DNA from: Clarkia xantiana subsp. parviflora | Taxonomy: Eukaryota; Streptophyta; Magnoliopsida; Myrtales; Onagraceae | NCBI GenBank assembly: GCA_036873135.1 | Contig: JAPTYO010000010.1 | Span: forward strand, 6,548,634 to 6,612,633 | DNA: 64,000 nt | Direction of reading: 5' to 3' | In this document: in pieces, positions 55,056 to 64,000 of the stretch | Layout of the letters: each line of letters opens with the position of its first letter | How positions within the stretch are numbered: position 1 is the stretch's first letter | The notes under the pieces: generated by a model | Databases searched by the model: none | What the model saw: the letters and a program-made list of their open reading frames with translations, nothing else | Told to the model about the DNA's origin: nothing | Position numbers and translations under genes: made by a program

Positions 55056-56599
55056 GAATAAGTTACAAATCAAATAATAACCCATTAGAATACTAGTAAT
55101 ATATAATTCTTTGTAATAAATAGTAATGTATAAAAAAATTATTGTTCACAAACCACAAATGGAGTTTAAATATGTTCACATGGTATCGAATGTTTTTTTC
55201 CCATAGCTCGAATTTATGAAATGTGTTCGCTTACGTATCCTTGTGAAACCATTTAGTTTCGTAAAAGACAACCGTGGGATACGTTTGAATTATTCTTAAT
55301 AATTAATTAAACATAGTTTTCTCTTGCAAGTTTCATCCAAACGTATTGATATAGGGTTGTGTCTTCTTAATTAAACCTACGTCATTAATCGTCCACAGTC
55401 ATTATATATCTTAATAATCCCGCGTATATATAGCTAGCTAGTGAGACAAGAAGGCACGGAAGGTAGTTAATTATAATAACTTGATCATGTCACCCTAGCT
55501 CGTTTGGAAATATATATAATTAAATAATGTGAACCATAATTCATTACTTTATAATCAAATGCAACACTAGCACTTTCTACATTTAAAACTGCTTTTTTTT
55601 TGCCTTACGTTGACAAAGTAAAATTAAGTTATGTGTGAAATATATGACATGAATTAAAAGAAAGCGCCTGCCTTAGTTACGATTTTTTTTTTTTTTTTTG
55701 GTAATAAGTTGTTAGGATTCCGATGTATTAAAAGTACACTATCCAGATGAAATAATTGCAGTTATATAGACTTATCTATTATAGATATTATTAATGATAA
55801 TGACTGAATTGGGTTGAAAGAGACCTGGGTTCTGAACCGTGAGAAAGAAGGGAAAAAGTTGGAAGATGTTTCCAAACTATATTATCAAGCGGAAATGATA
55901 TGCACATCTTTACAAAATTACACGTATTGAGGGTATTTTTGGTAACATATTATTCGATATAATATAACACTATTCAGTAAAAAGGTGGTGGTTACAAAAA
56001 TTGGTTTAGACTTGTCTATTATTATTATTATTAATTTTCAAATTGATGTCTAAAAATATTTACACCGCGGAATCGACAGGTTTCTACGATTTAACAATGC
56101 AACTGAGACTTAGAGATTAATAGTAGTAAAAATAAATAAATGTGTTTCACATATATAATAAGGACTAAAATCGTAGAAACCAAATATAATAGATATTATT
56201 AATAAAAAATGAAATGTTGAAGATAAGGACACTTAACACAAATTATATATATTGGTATAGTAGATGATATAAGAAGACTCATTACGAGATTTCGGACTTA
56301 GAAGCGTGTCTGAGATTATATAAATTGGAAAAAAATGGGGGATCGGTCTTTGACAGACTGTTATTGTTCATCCAAGTGTTCCTTATTATACCAGTCTTGC
56401 ACTTAATCGGAGCATTGCATATATTAATTGTTTGCGCACATATAATGGCAACCAAATTATGTAACATGTTCTTATATATTATGAAACAAAATAGAATTTT
56501 CATTCTTCTAAATAATCCAAATGGAACTAGTAAAGTTACTATATCTCAACTCTAATCCAAACTTATGAATGTCTGAACTTCTACTTGTTAAACAAGTGT
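55056..56599. other. Intergenic, no gene recognised
   Basis: AT-rich with microsatellite-like pieces (ttattattattattaat near 56019). Overlapping 73-76-codon frames near 56282-56555 have no motif. No gene. Confidence 0.4.
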
Positions 56600-57320
56600 T
56601 ACATTTATTTTGGATGGACGTAATTTGTGAGATTACAAATAATGTAAGCAATGTAATGTAATACGTAATGTAATGTTAGATTACAGTGTTTGGTTGTGCT
56701 GTGATGTGGAGTGAAATGTTAGATTACAGTGTTTAACTTTAGTATGTGTTGTAATGTGCTTTGTAATATGACTTTATCATTGTTATATTATATCTTAATA
56801 CGATAAGATTTAAAAGAATATATATCTTGACAACAACAAACTTCTTAAAGTTTATATTTTGTCGTTAATATACTTAGTCATTTATGAATTTTAAAAACTA
56901 AATATTTAAACCCAGCACGCACAACTATTAAAATTCTATTAATTAAAACATTATATATAGTTGTATAATATAATTTTCATAAAAAAAATACAACGAAAAA
57001 GACTGTACTCATTTTATACGAACATTATCTACATTATTATTTATTGTAATAATGCTTCCTGAAGTAGATAAAAGAAAATAAAAATATAATAATAATAACA
57101 ATATTTTTATTATAATAATCTATAAAGATAATACAAAGTATTTTATTTATTTAAAAAATAATAACACTTTGTAACGTTTGACGTAATATCACATTACGTT
57201 AAATGAATGTTGGACGTACGTAATCTTAAATTGCAATGGATATTACATTACCATGCATATTACGTCGTTTGACAAACCAAACAACGTATGTAATGTGGGA
57301 CGTAACGTGGTTTTAATGAC
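56600..57320. repeat. Probable degenerate MITE rich in gtaatgt words
   Basis: gtaatgt/acattac words are dense at both ends (56640-56720 and 57170-57320) in broadly inverted arrangement, with tgtttggttgtg at the left and caaaccaaacaacg at the right. The middle is AT-rich. This resembles an old Tourist- or hAT-like MITE, but I could not define termini or a target duplication. Confidence 0.4.
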
Positions 57321-57447
57321 CACCCAAATTTTCCTAACATAATGACAACCCCAAAAGACATATATTGGGAGATTTTTTTTTTTTTAAACGTATTATCAGT
57401 AAAACTTATCGGGGTGTAACATGATACAAATACAAACGGGCCCTAGC

Positions 57448-57455
57448 TATAAATA
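57448..57455 (+). promoter_or_regulatory. TATA box of the pectinesterase gene
   Basis: tataaata at 57448 is followed by a pyrimidine-rich leader (57500-57600, cttctcttttcttctcttct) typical of plant 5' UTRs. The proposed start codon is about 160 bp downstream. Confidence 0.55.
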
Positions 57456-57610
57456 TAAACCCCCTCGGCGCTACAATGTTCTCACCACCTATTTCCCGCC
57501 ACTTCTCTTTTCTTCTCTTCTTGTGTGTGGAGTGGACTGTCTGTCTCTGTCAGTGTCACCTCGATCGTTAATTCGTTCTCTCCGTTGCTTTTCACTTCAG
57601 CCTCGCTCCA

Positions 57611-59579
57611 ATGTTTTCACCGAAATCCATAGACAAGATCCACGAAGATGTTGCTCCTCATCAGAACCTCAAGAAATTGGCCTACAGCTCTTGGGTAGCA
57701 GCTAGTCCAACTTACTCTTTTATGTTCTACTATCTAATAAAATGAATAGGGGCATTATTGGAAATCAAAAATAAGAATTTTACATCATCCATGCATAAAT
57801 AGTACAATATATAGTCCTCCTAATCATAGCCTAGCTAGTCGCATCTTTAATTACGTCGCATGGTCCAACAATTTTCTAATATTAATCTGTTTAAATTATA
57901 CGTCCTATTAACTGATTATTTTAGTTAGTTTTATAATATGATATCAGTAATTTGAATTATTAATATTCTATCATCAGTTTGAAATATATAAATTGTGATG
58001 AATTGATTTTTTTTTTCAATTATATGTAAAATAATTTATTATTAGTTAACAAACTTATATCATGCTCTTTTTGAAGTTTAAAAAAAACATTATTAACATT
58101 TTAACAAGGTCTTGCCAAGATATCTTGATAAAAATCTTTCAAACTAATTAAAGTTTATTTTGTATATTTATAACATACATATTTTTGTAATTTACAACAT
58201 CAGGTATTGTTGGTTGTCCTACTTGCCGCTCTTATTATACCCGGTCGGTGTGTAACGACGTTATTTGTTGACAATACCGGAACCAGACCGAGTAGTTATA
58301 GGACGGTCCAGGGGGCAATTGACGCGATTCCAGCATCCAACAATGATTGGGTGATTATTGAGATCGGTAAAGGGCGATTCTGGTAAATTTATTTAAAATT
58401 CAAGTTGTTTAATTACCTCATTATAAGTTTTTTTTTTTCCAACTACTTCATTATAAGGTAATTAACGAGATTATGTGTTGTGCAGGGAGAAGGTCAGGAT
58501 ACCCAACGACAAGCCCAGATTAATTCTCAAAGGAAGCGGTAGGCAATTAACAGAGATCGTATTCGACGATTACAGCAAGACTGATGAAAGCTCAACCCTT
58601 ATGACCGGCTATGCTCCATACCTCGTCATCAAGCACCTCAGTATCAGGGTACCTTTCGACAAGTATTAAATAAATGTTTAATATTTACTATGTTAATTAC
58701 AATAATTTCGGTTAAATTAATGAACTTTTGATATTATTATATCTTTTATTATTAATTTATTAATAAATATTCAATAATGCAATAACTGAATTTTTTACTA
58801 AGCAGAATGCGCATAAGTACACGCCTACGAAACCAGCAGTAGCGGCATATATAAAAGCAGATATGAGCTACATGTACGATGTCGGATTCTACGGATACCA
58901 GGATACTCTCTGGGATCACACAGGTCGACATTATTTTAACAACTGCATGATCGAAGGAGCCATTGATTTTATATTCGGAAATGGCCAGTCAATATTTGAA
59001 GTAATTAGTTATCTTTGTTTTACTCTTACACAAAAATATTAATATTTTTTCTTGTTAAATGAACAAAACCAAATTAATGAGTCTTTTAATTATTTTGGTT
59101 GCAGAATTCACATATCTCAATAATTGGCAGCGGTTCTATTACTGCGCACTCAAGGGAAAACCCAAAGGATAACACTGGGTTTGTTTTCAAAAACTGCATC
59201 ATCCAAGGAACGGAGTCGACACTACTTGGCCGAGCATGGCGGCCATATGCAAGAACTCTCTTCTCACATTGCTATCTACCGGCTGCAATTGATAAATCTG
59301 GTTGGGATTCGTGGACGGCAAAAGGCCACGAGTGAGTGACTATCTATATTTTCTATATAATATAATAAATGAATTGTAATATTTTTACGATTTTTATGTG
59401 TTGGTTACAGGAATCAACTGTTGTATGCAGAGGACAATTGTTACGGACCAGGAGCTGACACTTCAGGACGGGTGAGTTGGGAGAGTCACCTCACACGGGA
59501 AGAAGTTCAAGCATTTACTGATCTAAATTATATAAATGCATCTGATTGGCTTTTAACACCTCCATTCCAGATGTATTGA
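57611..59579 (+). CDS. Pectinesterase (pectin methylesterase), six exons
   Basis: Exons 57611-57694, 58204-58382, 58486-58648, 58806-59000, 59105-59331 and 59411-59579 all have GT...AG borders, keep phase, and sum to 1017 nt, giving 338 residues. The enzyme demethylesterifies cell-wall homogalacturonan (family CE8). A hydrophobic segment at 29-42 after a 28-residue polar N-terminus suggests a signal anchor; no PMEI pro-domain is present. Visible motifs are GRFWEKV (85-91), GYQDTLW (catalytic Asp175), GAIDFIFG (Asp196) and LGRAW (Arg250). The Gln that normally precedes AVAL aligns with Pro152 (KPAVAAY), and LGRPW is LGRAW. I chose the ATG at 57611 because its exon splices in frame; exon 1 is the least certain part. 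It may be weakly active or non-catalytic. Confidence 0.85.
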
Positions 59580-59787
59580 ACATATATATGAGTGATTGTT
59601 ACTTTTAGTTCTTATATTACATGTTAAAATGAGTGAAATAAATATATATGTTTATTTTGTTTGCAATTTCCTTTATAATGTTTTGGTAACTAAACAAAGT
59701 TAGCTATATGCAGAAGCAGTACATAGGGGTTGATCCGACCCATCTGGTTGGGAAATTTGATGGAAAGTCTCAGTTGCATTGTTAAAT

Positions 59788-59835
<48 letters not shown>

Positions 59836-59990
59836 AATGTTACTGCTGTTTTCACAACCAACCGCAACAATGCTTCATCACGCAACTCTTCACAATCCAG
59901 CCTCCACCGATTCACCTTTACAACCATTCGATTCACCAATTAACCGCTTTAGTCTGCCATTCCTTCCATCCACTTCCGTAATCAGACTCG
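59580..59990. other. 3' flank of the pectinesterase gene with (TA)n run
   Basis: AT-rich 3' region; a poly(A)-signal-like aataaatat occurs near 59638. A (TA)n microsatellite occupies 59788-59832. The downstream DNA changes composition and may already belong to the Helitron described next. Confidence 0.5.
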
Positions 59991-59999
59991 CACTGTTTC

Positions 60000-60285
60000 A
60001 CAACCGTAGTCCCTCTGCAATTCATCGTCGGCTTGCTTCCGTTGCCACACATCAACCCCCGATCTTTCACAAATGCCTCCAACCCATCATCTTCTTCACG
60101 TAATTCCCGCTCTAGTCCATGCCCTGCTTCAGTTGAAACTCTATCTGGTTCAACATGCTTAGCTTTCTGTCGGAGGCCAAGGAAGTTATTATGGGTTGCT
60201 GAGACTGCTTCACATCAATTGACCACTCGCTGTTGCTGTCAGGAGTTGCAATTGTGTATAAGTCAATAACTGAAACTCAGGTACC
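60000..60285 (+). other. Exon-like block, family unknown
   Basis: Balanced-composition DNA open from 60033 (78 codons, Ser/Pro/Cys-rich, for example NASNPSSSSRNSRSSPCPAS) and ending near a cag|gtaccc donor at 60281. It resembles an organelle-targeting first exon but I cannot identify it. It lies on the 5' side of the PIG-A-like piece in the same putative Helitron. Confidence 0.3.
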
Positions 60286-61306
60286 CTTAATCTCATCTTA
60301 ATGTGTCACCGATTTACAAATTATGTTTTGTGTTTTCTTTCTTCACTTAATAACGCACACAGGGTGTTTGTTTATATTCATAATAATAGCGGTCTATAAC
60401 TTAAATTCTTCAACAGTGAAACTCAATGGTAAAACTCATAGGTTTGTAATATGTATTGGTTAAAGACCAGCCATGAAACCAAAATTCATAGTAGGCATCG
60501 AATTATTCACTACGAGAGATAATACTCAACCAATTTTCCATGATGAAAAAATTCAACAATAAATCGATCGACGTTGTTCCTTTCCTTTTCTCGCTTGAAT
60601 TTCCCAATAGCAACTAATTATGGTGCATATGGAACATTGCAGCAGATGATTGCTAAACACTCATTAGTTAAAGAGGTGGAATTGATACATGATATGTTTG
60701 CTTTGATAAACATAATGACAACAAGATAAGTTTCGAAGAACTTCTAACAAGTTCCTGTCATTTCACCCAGAGGGATAACTTAATGATTCACTTATTGAAG
60801 GTTTCATTTTGGTTTATGGCTAAGGCTGCTTTGATCTCAAATGAAAATGGTGACTTCAACCAACATTGGGCTATAATTCATGAAGTTCTTTTAAGAATGA
60901 TGCTATCTTGTATTTGGTGTGAACTATGAGTACTGTATTTGTAAAAAAAAAAATGTACTTATACCCAAAATCAGCAGCTCGAGATGGTGTATCTTGTTCA
61001 TGTTTTTCTCTAAAACGTTGTTTGTATCTTCTTCTAAGTAGCATTAGTTTATATTTCAATTGTCTTTCCTTTTGGTCTCAAATCTTGATGTTCTGATCTT
61101 ACTTTTTTTTGTTACAATGGTTAGTCCTGAAACATGTACTTTGAGTTTATGGAAGAGTGTCAAAGCTTCACAAAGGTCAGTAAATTGTTGCTATTGGGTT
61201 TTTTCCCCTGTAAACTACATTAAACTGGTTTCGAATTCCAACAGTAATTATAAGGCATATTTACTTTTGACATGTTGTTGAGAAGCTGAAAATCACCACT
61301 TATGAG

Positions 61307-61404
61307 TTCTGCATACTGCATATGCAATATCCCTGTAAATATGTTTTTCTATACCTTCTGCATACTGCATATGCAATATCCCTGTAAATATGTTTTTCTA
61401 TACC
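61307..61404. repeat. 49-bp tandem duplication
   Basis: Two identical 49-bp units beginning ttctgcatactgcatatgca. Perfect identity suggests a recent duplication. Confidence 0.9.
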
Positions 61405-62189
61405 TTTTTTTCCTTAATGTTTTTTTACCTCTCATTATTTCTTAACACTCTGCTTCCAGTCATTTGTCAACTCTAATCCATTTAAGTTTGAATCAGCACC
61501 CTTCCCTGTCTAAGTCTGTCTTTACTTAAACTTCGACTCAATGCATTTGATTATCTACGTCAAGTGACATGCTCAGTTTCAACTGAAACCAAGTCACCTT
61601 CAGCCACATGTTTCAAATGAATCTTGATTAAATAAAAGGTACTTATGATGATTACCATGCTGCTTATGCTCGTTTTTCGTATTCAATTTTATATATCCCT
61701 GTACAATGCACAAAATGTTTCATCGTCTAAATATCCTTACGAACACCTTTTTACCTTACTAATCTTATGAATGTTCAACTTACACTATGTCATAGATTTC
61801 CATAAATTATAGTCAACGTTGAGCTTTACTTGCGATAGAGAATGTGATTTTGAAACCAACATTTTTCAAGTAGCTGCATATGTATAGACAAGTAGGATGC
61901 TCATAGATATAATCAGTATTATGAAATTTCATTTGGTTTTTACCTTAGATTGGGTGTCATTGGAGCTCTTAGACTCAATCTCTGATGGTGGCGTTGGCAG
62001 GGAAAAAAAAAGGAGGGAGTCACTAATTGAATTGCTCATCAAAATATACGGGGTATATGTGAAAAGCTTTGAATATCAGGGACTTGATAATTTCAAACTA
62101 ACAGGTGGGTTAAATCATCCCCTACCCCCGGATGTTGGAAGTAGGATCTGTTGGAGCTGAATTTGTGAGAAGAAGAAGAAGAGCGCAAG

Positions 62190-62715
62190 ATGGAGATGAC
62201 TACTTCGATGGATGATCATAGAAGGCACGACATATTGATGGTATCCGACTTTCGCAGTGCCTGTTACAGCGTGGCCACAAGGTTAATGCTCGTGAATCCA
62301 GTAGCAATTAGAGGTGCAATTCAATTTCCATGATTGCTGCTTGTTTCTAAAATCGTGTCGAGTATCAGATTTGGTTGTCTTCTAGCTTTATGCCGTCTAG
62401 ATTCGAGTTTTGCTTGTAGGATTACCTGCAAATCAAGAGAGAGCAGATTCATTCTTCCTAGGGAAAATGACTAATGGACTTTTAATGTCCAGCTCCTGAA
62501 GTCTTGTCATTTCATTGATGATTTACCATTTTAGTATCTTAAATTGATGTTTTCAAGTTTTCAATCCAGGTGATGGTTATGACCCATGCTTATGGAAATC
62601 GTTATGGGTTGACATACATGACTGGAGGCTTGAAAATTTACTACATACCATGGAAACCATCCCTTATGCAGAACACATTGCCAACATTTTACGGGACTCA
62701 ATATTATTTATTGTA
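62190..62715 (+). pseudogene. Captured PIG-A-like exons
   Basis: Exon 1 (62190-62281) reads HDILMVSDF and then, after a deletion and frameshift, SQCLLQRGHK, ending at a g|gttaat donor. Exon 2 (62570 on, after tccag) reads VMVMTHAYGNRYGLTYMTGG, LKIYYIPWKPSLMQNTLPTF and YGT. These match the N-terminal region of PIG-A, the catalytic subunit that starts GPI-anchor synthesis by adding GlcNAc to phosphatidylinositol in the ER. About 15 residues, including the usual GGVE segment, are missing, and exon 2 runs into a stop. I infer a dead fragment captured by the Helitron ending at 63501. Confidence 0.7.
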
Positions 62716-62763
62716 CGCTTAAGTGTAGACATATACAATACAATACTATGCTCATGATTGTGG

Positions 62764-62822
62764 ATTCTATTTTCTCCCTGCTGAATGAGACTTTCTATTT
62801 TCTCCCTGTTGAATGGGACTTT
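62764..62822. repeat. About 30-bp tandem duplication
   Basis: ttctattttctccctgctga and ttctattttctccctgttga head two adjacent units of about 30 bp with a few differences. Confidence 0.8.
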
Positions 62823-63059
62823 TATGTCATAAGTGTTGTAAAGCTGCAACTCTTTTGGATCAAAATTCTTTAAGGGCATAAGATCTTTTTTGTTCTTCCT
62901 ATGTTCAGCTGCGAACCTTCTTAATGACTGACAGTCGAAGCACAACTTGTTTTTGTAGGGCTCAGTTCAAATGGAAGGTAAGTGTTTTCGGCTGATTTTA
63001 AGCCAATAGTCTTCCTTTAGTATTTCAATCACTCGGTTATAGGATTTCCTTCACATTTG

Positions 63060-63102
<43 letters not shown>
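63060..63102. repeat. (ATT)n microsatellite
   Basis: About 14 uninterrupted ATT units. Confidence 0.95.
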
Positions 63103-63105
<3 letters not shown>

Positions 63106-63472
63106 TCAGTTTAGTCTTTATAGTGAGTACTGTTCTTAGTTTTTCAGCATGAGATTTCTGAGCAACCTTCTACTTTATCGATTACAGGCTTATTGGCAGC
63201 TATGAATTCCTAAACTAAGCAGCTTGAGCTATTGCGGCCGGGGAATCAAAACACTTTGTTATGTTCAAATTTCTTTTGTATGTTTATCTTTGACAACCTG
63301 TATAAATCTTTCTTTGTTATTTTTTCACATGTTCCCTTCTACTTTGGATATAACATGCGTTTTTACAAATTATTATCTAATTTATATGTTATCACATTAT
63401 GATATTGACCAACTTAAAAGACCTCGTATCTCGTCTATTGAAATTACTAATTATAAATTTTTTACGACTGAC

Positions 63473-63501
63473 GCGCGTGCAACACATGCGCAGACACCTA
63501 G
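63473..63501 (+). mobile_element. Helitron-type 3' terminus
   Basis: A hairpin (gcgcgtg, loop caaca, catgcgc; 63473-63491) is followed by six bases and CTAG ending at 63501, then T in a TA run. It has the same architecture as the ends at 5376, 12593 and 30899. The 5' end of this element is not identified; it probably lies between 59.6 and 62.2 kb, which would place the PIG-A-like exons inside it. Confidence 0.7.
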
Positions 63502-63742
63502 TATATATATATAGCTAGACATTTGATATATTTCAGAAAAAAAAAAAAAAAAAAGCTAGACATTTGATATATAACATACAACCAATATAATATGCTGAAC
63601 CATACAACATAATTCCAACTATAGAATGTAATTAATTTCTACTATGTATAAAGCAAATTAGACTATACCTAGATTAGGTAGTTTTTTTTTTTTTTTTTAT
63701 AACATGTTGGTTCCGGCCGCGGCCAGTTCAATTCCAAATGGT
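63502..63742. other. Intergenic, no gene recognised
   Basis: Contains two copies of gctagacatttgatata (63513 and 63555), an A run and a T run. No gene. Confidence 0.5.
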
Positions 63743-63752
63743 GTTGATCTAT

Positions 63753-63931
63753 GAGAAATTCTTGAATACAGCTGTCCCAACAAGTGGCAATTAGGTGGTG
63801 GCACTCCACCCAATCATATTTCAACATTTGGTAAAGAGTAGCACTTCATTGGATACATGGTAGAAAATGATTGGGTGGAGTGCCACCACCTAATTGCCAC
63901 ATGTTGGGACAGCTGTATACAAGAATTTCTC
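63753..63931. mobile_element. Foldback MITE, 179 bp
   Basis: Arms of about 66-70 bp are nearly perfect inverted repeats (gagaaattcttg at the left, caagaatttctc at the right; tgattgggtggagtgccacc inside). The 10-bp duplication gttgatctat is at 63743-63752 and 63932-63941. Duplication length and TIR length suggest a Mutator-like MITE. Confidence 0.9.
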
Positions 63932-64000
63932 GTTGATCTATACGGTACAATTGTTATCCACCACATGAGTGCTCATTTTTGTCTCAGCCTCTTGAATAAT

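Noticed and set aside
57421..57705. 94-codon frame starting at 57421 as the pectinesterase N-terminus
   Set aside because: It begins upstream of the TATA box and does not splice in frame to exon 2. The frame from 57611 does.

Overview
This is a transposon-rich stretch of a plant nuclear genome, most likely a eudicot. The evidence is AT-rich DNA with spliceosomal introns, a plant-type pectinesterase gene, decayed F-box/FBD/LRR genes, and plant transposons of nearly every order: Tat-lineage Gypsy, Copia, CACTA, Mutator-like foldbacks, Tourist-like MITEs and Helitrons. I cannot name the species. Only one gene looks intact, a six-exon pectinesterase at 57.6-59.6 kb. Almost everything else is mobile DNA, broken genes, or gene pieces carried by transposons.

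Layout. 1-1147: 3' LTR of a Tat-like Gypsy element that runs off the left edge. 2019-9014: CACTA element 1 (TSD TAT), holding a transposase relic, a nested Helitron, an acid-phosphatase-like exon and an unidentified four-exon gene piece. 9.8-13.8 kb: pieces of F-box/FBD genes (copies A and B), B being invaded by a Helitron-like end. 15255-21260: Copia element (192-bp LTRs, TSD AAGTT), its gag split by a Mutator-like foldback. 22344-30899: probable Helitron, itself split by a 6.1-kb non-autonomous LTR element (22573-28720, TSD TACAA, minus orientation). 32-33 kb: Tourist-like MITE. 34.0-41.3 kb: F-box/FBD copy C on the minus strand, split in an intron by CACTA element 2 (34680-40408, TSD TGA), which carries FAN1-like nuclease exons. 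41.5-46.8 kb: a small MITE, a solo LTR (TSD GATTG) and three foldback elements. 47960-55050: Tat-lineage Gypsy element with 717/716-bp LTRs and TSD CATAT, lacking most of its reverse transcriptase and carrying a 27-bp tandem array next to the 3' LTR. 57.4-59.6 kb: pectinesterase gene. 60-63.5 kb: Helitron-type 3' end preceded by PIG-A-like exons. 63753-63931: small foldback MITE.

How the parts relate. The 22.6-kb non-autonomous element and the 48-kb Gypsy element have the same 19-base primer-binding region and a related LTR motif, so the first could be driven by enzymes from relatives of the second. Three DNA transposons or Helitrons each carry exons of a different host gene (acid phosphatase, FAN1, PIG-A). 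The F-box paralogs within the window act as natural empty-site controls that confirm two insertions. Eyeballed LTR divergence (about 0.7% for the non-autonomous element, 1.4% for Gypsy, 2.1% for Copia) suggests recent, continuing activity. All homology calls come from recognising motifs by eye; no database search was possible.
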